A stretch of 64,000 nucleotides of DNA from Streptomyces viridiviolaceus (GTDB lineage Bacteria > Actinomycetota > Actinomycetes > Streptomycetales > Streptomycetaceae). Shown one piece after another: positions 35,901 through 43,273 of this stretch (position 1 is its first letter; each line of letters starts with the position of its first letter). Under the pieces are notes generated by a model that worked only from the letters and a program-made list of their open reading frames with translations, was not told the origin of the DNA and did not search any database. Position numbers and translations under genes: made by a program. The DNA is taken from the NCBI RefSeq assembly GCF_014650995.1, contig NZ_BMWA01000004.1:1-64000 (forward strand), given 5' to 3'.

Positions 35901-36031
35901 AGCCGGCGGACACCCGGTACGGGATCGTCGGCGTCGACGAGGGCCCCTGCGCCCTCCTGGTCCCGTGGCCGGCTCGCGATCCGCACCAGCACCGGTTCGT
36001 GCACCTCGAAGAGATCGGACTCCCGTCGCAA
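32912..36031 (-). CDS. lanB: Lanthipeptide dehydratase LanB, full length
   Basis: A 1039-aa full-length class I dehydratase. The N-terminal glutamylation domain (about 1-720) includes RYARRSGGRPTPFGLFAGV and RNDQMYPVDLRDPWD; the C-terminal SpaB_C elimination domain (about 730-1035) includes DWLFVKLYAEPAAHDSLL, WFFLRYRDPEPHLRLRLH and MGLDVYRPETDRYGG. It activates Ser/Thr with glutamyl-tRNA and eliminates glutamate. The start is TTG 36031 (GGAAGCGGGA upstream); a GTG ten codons in is possible. A 12-bp hairpin lies between it and lanA. It is not split as in thiopeptide systems. Confidence 0.95.
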   Translation of the reverse strand: MRRESDLFEVHEPVLVRIASRPRDQEGAGALVDADDPVPGVRRLAADPLLRQAVEVASGSLALSLRQIGDDAGVAALGRKRLLSAARTLTRYARRSGGRPTPFGLFAGVGRARFGPVAKAGPAGAGEVSVRLDGGWLHRRVLAWLADPGVRRRVDVTLNDLCVLRDGRLTLSTGERQVSVRDTALVAAVRELAAVPVPYAALFDELARRFPALPPDRLDAQLGGLLQHGLLLTSLTPHRIDDELLDRIEAAVKDTLPDAATGLRAIRSAAAAHEQDPPGRGHESWRTLLDGVHRLDAAGRTGQGAESGVDRRPPVHVDLRMPADLVLPDTVGEEARRYAAAVWAMTPEWTTLAHLRDYRDRFIERYGTASAVPLADLVDPHRGLGLPPEYTDPPTHTREGPGDDADRPRRGVIGELVQQAVLAGGDVELTDEDVERLATAAGHDPRSAPPRTLELCFQILADSADALERGDFRLLGSPHIGSWTAGATAGRFAGLVGLTDELARLAAHASDGNSIAAQVEVAPHDPRSLNIVQVPRLLPYRIPVGVADDRSDPHCLDWRTLLVAAGADGLRLLHEPSGRQVKPVFPHMLALDTQAPPVARFLADLAMARPRVWSGWDWAGLDVLPYLPAIRYGRVLATPRRWLPGRRLRDAARTRDGSTWQRGLREWRRRLAVPDRVQIARNDQMYPVDLRDPWDQDLLRSELTAAQPRFVLYEDLTADGAGLGWNGGHSTEIVVPLVSTGRPATPPPPAPRTGRTPVRRSPTRIHLPGEDWLFVKLYAEPAAHDSLLTDHLPTLLEEVEEDVDRWFFLRYRDPEPHLRLRLHGDPDRLNTRVLPLLARRTRGLIESGALRTMGLDVYRPETDRYGGERAQEAAERFFRTDSLSALLQLRARRSASAPPPDDVLAAAGHAVLLDSLGDWDWCSWVDHTFTKGPEHDAHRRHRASADRLIRPGEAARLTAEALSSPALAQLWTGTPEPRAYGRLVLDAAPADRDEAVLSLLHMRHNRLFGIDPAAEARGYAVLRGAARAHLGRRKHAGRP

Positions 36032-36045
36032 CGTTCCCGCTTCCT

Positions 36046-36073
36046 CGCTTCCCTCGGATCGCTTCCCTCGGAT
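36046..36073. repeat. 14-bp tandem duplication before lanB
   Basis: CGCTTCCCTCGGAT occurs twice back to back (36046-36059, 36060-36073). On the coding strand each copy carries a GAGGGAAG purine run, so the duplication affects the ribosome-binding region 15-40 bases before the lanB start. Confidence 0.8.
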
Positions 36074-36080
36074 GTGGAAC

Positions 36081-36107
36081 GGCGGGGCAGGCCGTGCCTG
36101 CCCCGCC
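36081..36107 (-). terminator. lanA-lanB intergenic hairpin (attenuator)
   Basis: A perfect 12-bp stem (36081-36092 with 36096-36107; GGCGGGGCAGGC) has a 3-base loop, ~20 bases after the lanA stop. Such hairpins between precursor and enzyme genes commonly stop most transcripts or stabilise the lanA message, giving more precursor than enzyme. Confidence 0.75.
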
Positions 36108-36127
36108 CCGCGCGGTCCGGTTCTCCG

Positions 36128-36295
36128 TTACGCGCAGCAGATGGGACAGCGGGTGCCGATGGCGTAGCTGCTCGGCGAGGTGTACGTGCCCTGTCCGAAC
36201 TGCTGCGTCTGCTCCGGTACGTCGGAGACACGCAGGTCGAGGTCGAGGTCGAGGTCGGAGGCGGCGTCGTTCTGCAGGACTGTCTCGGTGCGCAT
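36128..36295 (-). CDS. lanA: Class I lanthipeptide precursor LanA
   Basis: A 55-aa precursor. The leader holds an acidic repeat SDLDLDLDLRVSD, like the LDLDL recognition motif of actinobacterial class I leaders (microbisporicin type), then VPEQTQQFGQG. The core is rich in reactive residues and ends TRCPICCA: Thr/Ser in TYTSPSSY, Thr in IGTR, and three Cys in the last six residues. Up to three (methyl)lanthionine rings could form. ATG 36295 follows AGGGAG; an in-frame ATG at 36367 would add 24 unlikely residues. It is followed by lanB and lanC in one operon. Confidence 0.88.
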   Translation of the reverse strand: MRTETVLQNDAASDLDLDLDLRVSDVPEQTQQFGQGTYTSPSSYAIGTRCPICCA

Positions 36296-36489
36296 GCTTC
36301 TCCCTGGTTGGACGAGTTGCACGGGCTCGAACACGCCGAGGCACTTGGTCTCCTCGGCAGTCGCCACTGTTCACTACTGACCCGGAGTTCAGGGAGCACG
36401 ATTCCGGCCACGATGGGCCCGGTCCTGCGGAGGGCGACGTGCCGGGCCGGTCACCGGGGCGGGAGCCCTCGCGGACCTAGCGTGTCCCC

Positions 36490-37491
36490 ATGCGCGTACT
36501 GGTCACCGGCGGCGCCGGGTTCATCGGGTCCCACGTCATGGCGGCGCTCCGGACGCACGGACACGAGCCCGTCGGGTACGACGTGCGGGAGGATCCCGGC
36601 GCCGACGTACGCGATCCGGCGGCCGTCGCTCGGGCCCTGGCCGGCGTGGACGCCGTGTGCCACCACGCGGCGATGGTCGGGCTCGGCACCGGGTTCGCCG
36701 ACGCCGCCGAGTACGTCTCCCGCAACGACCTGGGCACCGCCGTCCTGCTCACCGCCATGGCCGAGGCGGGCGTGCGGCGTCTGGTCCTGGCCGGCTCGAT
36801 GGTCGTGTACGGGGAGGGCCGTTACGCGTGCCGGCGGCACGGGGTGGTACGGCCGGGGCCGCGCTCGGTCGCCGACCTGGACGCGGGCCGGTTCGAGCCC
36901 GTGTGCCCGGCGTGCGGGGACGACCTCGTCCCGGGGCTGGTCGGGGAGGACGCCCCGGCCGACCCCCGCAACGTGTACGCCGCCACCAAGCTGGCCCAGG
37001 AGCACCTGGCCGCCGCCTGGGCCCGGGCGACGGGCGCCTCGGCGGTGTCGCTGCGGTACCACAACGTCTACGGGCCCGGCATGCCCCGCGACACCCCGTA
37101 CGCCGGCGTCGCCTCCTTCTTCCGCTCCGCGCTCGCCCGGGGCGAGGCGCCCCGGGTGTTCGAGGACGGCCGCCAGCGCCGGGACTTCGTGCACGTACGG
37201 GACGTGGCCGCGGCGAACCTGGCGGCGCTGGAGTCACCGGCGCCCCCGGGGAGACTCGCGGTGTACAACACCGGCAGCGGCGAGCCGCACACGGTGGGCG
37301 AGATGGCGGCGGCGCTGGCCGCCGCGTACGGCGGACCCCGGCCCGTCGTCACCGGCGAGTACCGCCTCGGCGACGTGCGGCACATCACCGCGGACTCCTC
37401 GCGGCTGCGGACCGAGCTGGGCTGGCAGCCGGAGGTGGGATTCGCCGCGGGGATGCGGGAGTTCGCGCGGGCCGGGCTGCGCGGGGAGTGA
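36490..37491 (+). CDS. NAD-dependent sugar epimerase/dehydratase with Cys-rich insert
   Basis: A 333-aa extended short-chain dehydrogenase. NAD-binding GGAGFIGSH is at 7-15 and the active site YAATK near 162 fits the YxxxK motif. Between the cofactor and active-site motifs is an insert, YACRRHG at 114-120 and VCPACG near 140, with a C..C-x2-C arrangement that may bind zinc; classical UDP-glucose epimerases lack it. ATG 36490 is taken. It precedes a GT2 and a DUF2064 protein on the same strand, so it probably makes or modifies a nucleotide sugar for a secreted glycan or glycolipid. Confidence 0.9.
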   Translation: MRVLVTGGAGFIGSHVMAALRTHGHEPVGYDVREDPGADVRDPAAVARALAGVDAVCHHAAMVGLGTGFADAAEYVSRNDLGTAVLLTAMAEAGVRRLVLAGSMVVYGEGRYACRRHGVVRPGPRSVADLDAGRFEPVCPACGDDLVPGLVGEDAPADPRNVYAATKLAQEHLAAAWARATGASAVSLRYHNVYGPGMPRDTPYAGVASFFRSALARGEAPRVFEDGRQRRDFVHVRDVAAANLAALESPAPPGRLAVYNTGSGEPHTVGEMAAALAAAYGGPRPVVTGEYRLGDVRHITADSSRLRTELGWQPEVGFAAGMREFARAGLRGE

Positions 37492-37681
37492 GACGACCCG
37501 TGCCCGGCGACGACCTGCCGCCCGACGGGGCCGCCCGCGGTGGCCTCGTGCGGCGGATGCGTGCATCCCGTCTCTCGCCGCGCCGGCCCCGGCGCTCCCC
37601 CGGCCGCCGGAGTCCGCGCCGTCCGCGTTTCGCAAGGACAGGAAGTCCGTTTCGTCCGCTTGCGGTTCGTAGGGTGAGGCC

Positions 37682-38377
37682 GTGACCGCCCCGCCCGCTC
37701 CCGACGTCGACCTCGTGCTCCCCTGCCTGAACGAGGCCGAGGCCCTCCCCTGGGTCCTGGCCCGCGTCCCGGCCGGCTGGCGCCCGCTCGTCGTCGACAA
37801 CGGCTCCACCGACGGCTCGGCGGACACGGCCCGCGCGCTCGGCGCCACCGTCGTGCACGAGCCGCGCCGGGGCTTCGGCGCCGCCTGCCACGCCGGCCTG
37901 ACCGCCGCCACCGCCGACCTCGTGTGCTTCTGCGACTGCGACGCCTCCCTCGACCCGGCACTGCTGGAACCGTTCGTGCGCGAGGTCCGCGCCGGCACCG
38001 CCGACCTGGTGCTCGGCCGCAGACGACCCCAGGGCCGGGGCGCCTGGCCCGCCCACGCCCGCGCGGGCAACCTCGCGCTCGCCCTGCTGCTGCGCCGCCG
38101 TACCGGCCTGCGCCTGCACGACCTCGGCCCGCTGCGCGCCGCCCGCCGCGAGCCGCTGCTCGCCCTCGGCCTGACCGACCGGCGCAGCGGCTACCCCCTT
38201 CAGATGGTCGTGCGCGCCGCCGACGCGGGCTGGCGGATCGCCGAGCACGACGTCCCCTACCTGCCGCGCACCGGCGCCTCCAAGGTGACGGGCACCTGGC
38301 GCGGCACCTGGCAGGCGGTACGGGACATGCGCCGCGTCCTGGCCGAGCCGCCGGCCCGTGAGGGGAACCCCCGGTGA
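37682..38377 (+). CDS. Family 2 glycosyltransferase
   Basis: A 231-aa GT-A fold transferase without membrane anchor. The N-terminus DLVLPCLNEAEALPWVL is the nucleotide-sugar site; DNGSTDGS and the metal-binding FCDCDASLD (DxD-like) follow. It resembles dolichol-phosphate mannosyltransferase-type enzymes. GTG 37682 starts the frame. Its stop overlaps the next start by four bases (GTGA), so it is coupled to the DUF2064 gene. Confidence 0.88.
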   Translation: MTAPPAPDVDLVLPCLNEAEALPWVLARVPAGWRPLVVDNGSTDGSADTARALGATVVHEPRRGFGAACHAGLTAATADLVCFCDCDASLDPALLEPFVREVRAGTADLVLGRRRPQGRGAWPAHARAGNLALALLLRRRTGLRLHDLGPLRAARREPLLALGLTDRRSGYPLQMVVRAADAGWRIAEHDVPYLPRTGASKVTGTWRGTWQAVRDMRRVLAEPPAREGNPR

Positions 38378-39003
38378 CCACCCTCCTCGTCATCGCCAAG
38401 GAGCCGCGCCCCGGCCGCGTCAAGACCCGGCTCACCCCGCCCTACACCCCGGCGGAAGCGGCGGCGCTCGCGGAGGCGGCCCTCGTCGACACCCTGCGCA
38501 CCGTGGCGGCGACGCCCGCGCACCGGCGGGTACTGGTGCTCGACGGCGCCCCCGGCCCCTGGCTGCCGCCCGGCTTCGACGTCGCGCCCCAGTGCGCGGG
38601 CGGCCTCGACGAACGGCTCGCGAACGCCTTCGCCGGATGTGCCGGCCCGGCCCTGCTGATCGGCATGGACACCCCCCAGGTCACGCCGGAGCTGCTCACC
38701 GTGGACTTCGCCGACTGCGACGCGTACTTCGGTCCGGCCGAGGACGGCGGCTTCTGGGCCCTGGGGCTGGCCCGGCCCGACCCCGGCCTGCTGCGGGGCG
38801 TGCCCATGTCGACGCCGACGACGGGGGCCGTGCAGCGGGAGCGGCTGCTGGCGGCCGGGCTGCGGGTGCGCGACCTGCCCCGCCTGCGCGACGTCGACAC
38901 CGCCGCCGACGCACGGGCCGTGGCGGCACTGGCCCCCCACAGCCGGTTCGCCGCCCGGCTCGCCTGCTGCTCACCGGCCACCGGCGGACGAGCGGACCGA
39001 TGA
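38374..39003 (+). CDS. DUF2064 (TIGR04282) nucleotidyltransferase-like protein
   Basis: A 209-aa protein of the DUF2064/TIGR04282 family, which has a GT-A/nucleotidyltransferase fold. It starts TLLVIAKEPRPGRVKTRL (the nucleotide-binding KxPxPGxVKTRL signature), and has LIGMDTPQVTPELL and the metal-binding AEDGGFWALGL. Homologues often sit beside GT2 genes, as here. GTG 38374 overlaps the GT2 stop. The substrate is unknown. Confidence 0.9.
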   Translation: MTTLLVIAKEPRPGRVKTRLTPPYTPAEAAALAEAALVDTLRTVAATPAHRRVLVLDGAPGPWLPPGFDVAPQCAGGLDERLANAFAGCAGPALLIGMDTPQVTPELLTVDFADCDAYFGPAEDGGFWALGLARPDPGLLRGVPMSTPTTGAVQRERLLAAGLRVRDLPRLRDVDTAADARAVAALAPHSRFAARLACCSPATGGRADR

Positions 39004-39170
39004 GCGGGCCCGCGAACGGCGTCCGCGGACACGCGCCCGGCGGCCTGCTGATCCCCGAGACCGACCTGGCGGACGTCGACGAAGGCACCCCCGTGCAGGT
39101 CGTCGACGCCCGGGCGGCCGCCCCGTCTGCGCCCGGCTCGGCACGCGGGCGCCGCCCGGCCGGCGGGCCG
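39000..39170 (+). other. Possible truncated operon gene
   Basis: An ATG at 39000 overlaps the DUF2064 stop (ATGA), the mark of a coupled downstream gene, and the first ~40 codons look natural (GGLLIPETDLADVDEGTPVQ). The frame then loses coding character and runs antisense through the next gene. In other Streptomyces a methyltransferase often follows DUF2064; whether this is its remnant I cannot tell. Confidence 0.3.
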
Positions 39171-39644
39171 TCACTCACTGGACGGCCGGGGACCGCGCTT
39201 CGTCTCCCTGCGCAGCCGCAGCGCCAACAGCAGCGCCGAGACACCGAACAGCACGGCCGTGATCAGCAGCCAGCGGGCGGGGAAACCGTCCGCCGACAGC
39301 CCGGCGGCCGATCGGTAACGCCGGTCCACCCGGCCGCTGATCAGCGGGAACCAGACGAGCAGCAGCAGCCCGGAGAACGCGGCCGGAACACGCACGTACC
39401 CCGTCCACGTCCGGCGTCCGGCCACGTCGAATCCCCGGACGACCGCCCGGTCCAGCACCGCGTACAGGGGCAGCAGCACCAGGTCGTGCAGCAGCGCCGC
39501 CCCCACGAACCACAGCGCCACGCCGAACCAGTCACCGGCCAGCAGCCGCACGCCCGCGTAACCGGCGAGCGCGAACGAGCAGGCGAGCAGGACGATCTGG
39601 AACGGACTGCCGATCGCCGGCCGCAGCCGGGCCACAGGGTCCAT
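39171..39644 (-). CDS. Small membrane protein
   Basis: A 157-aa protein with four likely membrane segments (LLACSFALAGYAGVRLL; FVGAALLHDLVLLPLYAV; FSGLLLLVWFPLI; LLITAVLFGVSALLLAL). ATG 39644 overlaps the stop of the molybdopterin oxidoreductase gene (TGATG), so it is co-translated and may be a membrane partner or assembly factor for it. I do not recognise a named family. Confidence 0.8.
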   Translation of the reverse strand: MDPVARLRPAIGSPFQIVLLACSFALAGYAGVRLLAGDWFGVALWFVGAALLHDLVLLPLYAVLDRAVVRGFDVAGRRTWTGYVRVPAAFSGLLLLVWFPLISGRVDRRYRSAAGLSADGFPARWLLITAVLFGVSALLLALRLRRETKRGPRPSSE

Positions 39645-40894
39645 CACCGGTCTCCGAACGTCATCCGGGCCACCCACTTGGTGTTGAGCACGCCAGGCAC
39701 GGCTGGCACGATCACCCGCGCCGGGTGGCCGTGGTCCGGGCTCAGCACCTCGCCGTTGACGTACAGGGCGAGCAGGGAGCGCGGGTCGGCCACCTGGTTG
39801 GCACGCAGGGCCGCGTGCCGGAACGCACCGCGCCGCTGGAGGGACTCGACGAGCACGTCCGGCGGTTCGCCCTCGTGACCGACCAGCGCCGCGAGGTCCC
39901 GCAGCCGCACGCCGCGCCACCACTGGTCGGACGTCGACCAGCCCTCCACGCACGCGATGGGCAACGCCGCGCTGTGCAGGGGCAGCCGCAGCAGATCGGC
40001 CCGGCCGAGGCGCACGGTCCCCGAACGCCCGGTGACGACGAGCCGCCACGCCTCGTCGGCCGTCTCCGCGGCGTCGACGCCCGCGTAGGCGGCCGTCTTG
40101 TTGATCTGGAAGCCGTTCGGGCCGCCACCGGGCTCGGCTCCGCCGTGCGGCGAGAGCACGGCCGTCGCGCGCAGTGGCCCGTCGAAGCTGCGGCCGGCGT
40201 TCGTGCCGAACAGCAGCAGCGAGCCACCGCCGACCAGCCACAGCGCCCCGCGCCGCGACACGGTGGGCGGGTCGGGGCGCGGGGAGACCAGGTCGCTCTT
40301 CTCCTCCGCCGCCCCGGCACGCATCCGCCGTACATTGCGCACCACGATCGGCGCCTTCAGGGCGACGTGCGCGACGAACGCGGCGAAGAACACCCAGGCG
40401 CCGTAGAAGTGCAGGGGGTAGAAGGAGCCGGGGAAGACGTAGTCCAACTGGACGTTGAGCACACCGGTGACGAACTGGAACAGCGCGCCGCCGACCAGCA
40501 GCAGCAGCGAGATCCGCTCCAGCGCGTGGGCGAACGAGCGGGCCGGCGGCAGCGCGAACAGTCTCGGCACCACCGACCACAGCTTGGCCAGCAGCACCGG
40601 GACGAGGGTGAGCCCGAGGGTGACGTGGACGCCCTGCGTGAGGCGGTACAGCCAGTACGGGTCGGTCGGCCACGCGAAGAGGTAGAAGCCGAGGATCCCC
40701 TTGCCCGGCGTCATGTCGTTCACCGGCGACAGGTCCGGGTTGTAGGCGGCGTAGGACAGCAGGCCCGTCACGAACAGCACGGTGATGCCGACGAGCAGCA
40801 CGAGGCCGAGCACCGACGTGAACCGGGGACCGCGCAGGGGGCTGCGCCAGAACCCCGGGGAGGAGGGAAGCCGTGGGGCGTCGTTGTCGCGCAT
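39644..40894 (-). CDS. Molybdopterin oxidoreductase with cytochrome b-like membrane domain
   Basis: A 416-aa fusion. Residues ~25-200 form four membrane helices with His residues (GVHVTLGLTLVP, PLHFYGAWVFF) like cytochrome b561/YedZ domains. Residues ~215-416 are a sulfite-oxidase-type molybdopterin domain with the Mo-ligand Cys in PIACVEGWSTSDQW and PDHGHPARVIVPAVPG. A single polypeptide thus resembles MsrP plus MsrQ. It may reduce or oxidise an extracytoplasmic substrate with quinone electrons. ATG 40894; the small membrane protein is coupled downstream. Confidence 0.9.
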   Translation of the reverse strand: MRDNDAPRLPSSPGFWRSPLRGPRFTSVLGLVLLVGITVLFVTGLLSYAAYNPDLSPVNDMTPGKGILGFYLFAWPTDPYWLYRLTQGVHVTLGLTLVPVLLAKLWSVVPRLFALPPARSFAHALERISLLLLVGGALFQFVTGVLNVQLDYVFPGSFYPLHFYGAWVFFAAFVAHVALKAPIVVRNVRRMRAGAAEEKSDLVSPRPDPPTVSRRGALWLVGGGSLLLFGTNAGRSFDGPLRATAVLSPHGGAEPGGGPNGFQINKTAAYAGVDAAETADEAWRLVVTGRSGTVRLGRADLLRLPLHSAALPIACVEGWSTSDQWWRGVRLRDLAALVGHEGEPPDVLVESLQRRGAFRHAALRANQVADPRSLLALYVNGEVLSPDHGHPARVIVPAVPGVLNTKWVARMTFGDR

Positions 40895-41006
40895 GTCCCG
40901 ACCGTAGGACGGAACGGGCCCCTGACCGGGTGCGCGACCCGTGACGAAACGCTGACGTCCGCCGCGTGCGCCGTTCCCGTGCCCCGTCCCGCCCTACGGT
41001 TCCCCT

Positions 41007-42380
41007 GTGACCCGCGCTCTCCTCCGCGACCTGTACGCCGTCGCGGCCGCCGTGCTGCTCGTGCTGACGGCCGTAGTGATCGGCCGCCACATCCAGGACA
41101 CCCGCCACACGCTGCTCGTCGGCTGGCCGCCCCTGGTGGGCCGGTGGGATCCGCACGTGGGTCCGGGCACCCCGGCGGCCGTCCTGGTGGCGGCGGCCAC
41201 CGTGGTGTACGGCCCGGCGCTGGCGGCCCGGCTGCCGTGGCGCGGACTGCTCGCGGGGGCCTGGGGCACGGCCATGGCCTGGATCTGGTCGCTCGCGCTG
41301 ATCGACGGCTGGCACCGGGGCATCGCGGTCCGGCTCACCACCCGTTTCGAGTACCTCCAGGTCATCGACCGCTTCGACGACATCCCGGCCGCCCTGCGCG
41401 ACTTCACCCGGCACATCCTGATCGACTCCCCCGACAACTGGCCCGCCCACATCGCCGGCCACCCCCCGGCGGCCACGCTCACCTTCGTCCTGCTCGACCG
41501 GGTGGGGCTGCGGGGCGGGGGCTGGGCCGGGACCTGGTGCATCACCGTCGGCGCGACGGCCTGCATGGCCGTGCTGGTGGCGGTCCGGGCCCTGGCCGAC
41601 GAACGGCTCGCCCGGCGGGCGGCGCCCTTCCTGGTCCTGGCGCCGGCCGCGGTGTGGCTGGGCACGTCGGCCGACGCCTACTTCGCGGCGGTCGCCGCGT
41701 GGGCCGTGGCACTGCTGGCCCTCGCGGTCACCGGACGCTCCCTGTGGTGGGCGGCGGGCTCGGGGCTGCTGTTCGGCCTGACCTGCTATCTGTCGTACGG
41801 CCTCACGCTCTTCGCGGTGGTGGGAGCGGCGGTGCTGCTGCTCGGCCGGCGGCGCGTGCGCGAGCGGCCCGTGCTCCTCCTGTACCTGCTCGCGGGGCTG
41901 GCCGTCGTCCCGGCGGCGTTCACCGCGGCCGGTTTCGACTGGTGGGAGGCGTACCACCTGCTCGTCACCCGCTACTACCAGGGCGCGGGCGGTGTCCGCC
42001 CGTACGGCTACTGGGTGTGGGCCAACCTCGCCTGCACGGTCCTCGTCACGGGTCCGGCGACGGCGGCGGCCGTCCGGCGGACCGGCGCCGTACTGGTCCG
42101 CTCGCGCGGGGCGATGCTCAGCGAGCCCGGCGGGCCCGGCGACTCCCGCGGCCCCGCGGCGGCGAGAGCGCGCTTCGCCCTGCTCGTGTCCTCGGCGCTG
42201 CTGGCCCTCCTGGTCGCCGACCTGTCGGGAATGAGCAAGGCCGAGACGGAACGCATCTGGCTCCCGTTCGCGATGTGGCTGCTTCCGGCCTGCGCGCTGC
42301 TCAGCCGTCCTCGTGTCTGGCTCGCGGCCCAGGCCGTGCTCGCCCTGCTCCTCAACCATTTCCTGGCGACCGGCTGGTGA
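41007..42380 (+). CDS. Multi-pass membrane protein, glycosyltransferase-like
   Basis: A 457-aa protein with about 11 membrane segments. The first large extracytoplasmic loop has acidic and His residues (HILIDSPDNWPAHIAGHPP), as in GT-C lipid-linked sugar transferases, and a late segment reads MSKAETERIWLPF. GTG 41007 starts the frame. It is divergent from the molybdopterin gene over 112 bases. The call as a GT-C mannosyltransferase-like enzyme is from overall layout only. Confidence 0.75.
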   Translation: MTRALLRDLYAVAAAVLLVLTAVVIGRHIQDTRHTLLVGWPPLVGRWDPHVGPGTPAAVLVAAATVVYGPALAARLPWRGLLAGAWGTAMAWIWSLALIDGWHRGIAVRLTTRFEYLQVIDRFDDIPAALRDFTRHILIDSPDNWPAHIAGHPPAATLTFVLLDRVGLRGGGWAGTWCITVGATACMAVLVAVRALADERLARRAAPFLVLAPAAVWLGTSADAYFAAVAAWAVALLALAVTGRSLWWAAGSGLLFGLTCYLSYGLTLFAVVGAAVLLLGRRRVRERPVLLLYLLAGLAVVPAAFTAAGFDWWEAYHLLVTRYYQGAGGVRPYGYWVWANLACTVLVTGPATAAAVRRTGAVLVRSRGAMLSEPGGPGDSRGPAAARARFALLVSSALLALLVADLSGMSKAETERIWLPFAMWLLPACALLSRPRVWLAAQAVLALLLNHFLATGW

Positions 42381-42400
42381 GGGTTCCCGGGCAGCACAAA

Positions 42401-42426
42401 GGGCCCGCACCTCGCGGTGCGGGCCC
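42401..42426. terminator. Terminator shared by the GT-like gene and second cold-shock gene
   Basis: An 11-bp stem GGGCCCGCACC/GGTGCGGGCCC around TCGC, between converging genes. The stem arms are the same as those at 6061-6087, after the first cold-shock gene. Confidence 0.8.
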
Positions 42427-42448
42427 CTCGTCGTGGGGTTCGCGCGTG

Positions 42449-42652
42449 TTACGCGGGAACGATGTTCTCCGCCTGCGGGCCCTTCTGGCCCTGCGTGACG
42501 TCGAAGTTCACCCGCTGGCCTTCCTGCAGCTCGCGGAAGCCCTGGGTGGCGATGTTCGAGTAGTGGGCGAAAACGTCGGCGCCGCCGCCGTCCTGCGCGA
42601 TGAAGCCGAAGCCCTTTTCGGCGTTGAACCACTTCACGGTACCGGTGGCCAT
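42449..42652 (-). CDS. csp: Cold-shock protein (CspA family), copy 2
   Basis: A 67-aa CspA protein, near-identical to the one at 5828-6031 with changes such as IAQDG for IEQDG and [13 protein letters not shown] for [16 protein letters not shown]1 (KGFGFIAQ) and RNP2 (DVFAHYSNI) are intact. ATG 42652 follows AGGAG. The leader upstream shares a 38-bp element with copy 1 and contains a strong hairpin at 42678-42698 not seen there. A MerR-like gene lies upstream on the same strand. Confidence 0.97.
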   Translation of the reverse strand: MATGTVKWFNAEKGFGFIAQDGGGADVFAHYSNIATQGFRELQEGQRVNFDVTQGQKGPQAENIVPA

Positions 42653-42677
42653 GTCATTTACTCCTAGGCAGTGCTGG

Positions 42678-42698
42678 AGGCCCGCACTGTGCGGGCCT
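42678..42698 (-). promoter_or_regulatory. Hairpin in the second cold-shock leader
   Basis: GGCCCGCAC and GTGCGGGCC form a near-continuous palindrome, with AGG/CCT continuing the stem, ~20-30 bases before the ATG and just upstream of the ribosome site. It could act as a thermosensor or transcription attenuator. Confidence 0.55.
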
Positions 42699-42746
42699 TC
42701 CTCATCGCCGCGATGATCACCTGCCCGGGAAAACCGGTAACACAAA

Positions 42747-42784
42747 TGGCAACCACAACTGCAACTGACGTCGACCCTAGCACG
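42747..42784 (-). promoter_or_regulatory. Conserved cold-shock promoter/leader element, copy 2
   Basis: On the minus strand this reads CGTGCTAGGGTCGA, then CGTCAGTTGCAG, then TTGTGGTTGCCA, matching 5701-5738 with about five differences. TAGGGT would be the -10 box. Conservation beyond a core promoter suggests a regulatory leader. Confidence 0.65.
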
Positions 42785-42907
42785 AGATATCCCGGCGGCG
42801 CGGCGAAAAAAAATCCGGCGAAAATCACTGCAGATTTGGGAATGAAACATTTTTCCCGGGTCCGGCGAATATCTGTTCCGTCGACGTCAGATTTTCGCCC
42901 GCCGCCC

Positions 42908-43273
42908 TCACGGCTCCTGCCGGGACCCGGTCCGCTCGGCCGCGCGGCGCAGTTCCTCGTTGGCACGCAGGGCCTCCGCCAGCTCGTCCTCGAGCCGGAC
43001 GATGCGGCAGGCGGCCTCGATCGGCGTTCCCTGGTCGGCCAGTTCCCGGGCGCGGGCGGCACGGCGCAGTTGCCGGCGCGAGTACCGGCGGTGACCGCCT
43101 TCCGAACGCGTCGGGCTGATCAGCCGCGCCTCGCCGAGGGCGCGGAGGAAACCGGGCGTGGCGCCGATCAGTTCGGCCGCCCTGCCCATGGTGTACGCCG
43201 GGTAGCGATCGTCGTCGAGCCGGTCGGCGGCCGGTGTCCGGCCCTCGGCGTCGAGCCCGCTCTCCGACGGCAT
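42908..43273 (-). CDS. Small MerR-like HTH regulator, copy 2
   Basis: A 121-aa protein closely related to the one at 8774-9124: YTMGRAAELIGATPGFLRAL, SEGGHRRYSRRQL and IVRLEDELAEALRANEELR align without gaps. It has a winged HTH plus short coiled coil and no ligand domain. ATG 43273 follows GGGAAGG; an upstream ATG at 43303 lacks a good site. It lies ~250 bases upstream of the second cold-shock gene on the same strand. Confidence 0.85.
   Translation of the reverse strand: MPSESGLDAEGRTPAADRLDDDRYPAYTMGRAAELIGATPGFLRALGEARLISPTRSEGGHRRYSRRQLRRAARARELADQGTPIEAACRIVRLEDELAEALRANEELRRAAERTGSRQEP

Noticed and set aside
32927..37672. Plus-strand frame of ~1580 codons opposite lanB and beyond
   Set aside because: Shadow of lanB and the epimerase; no ribosome site and unnatural composition.
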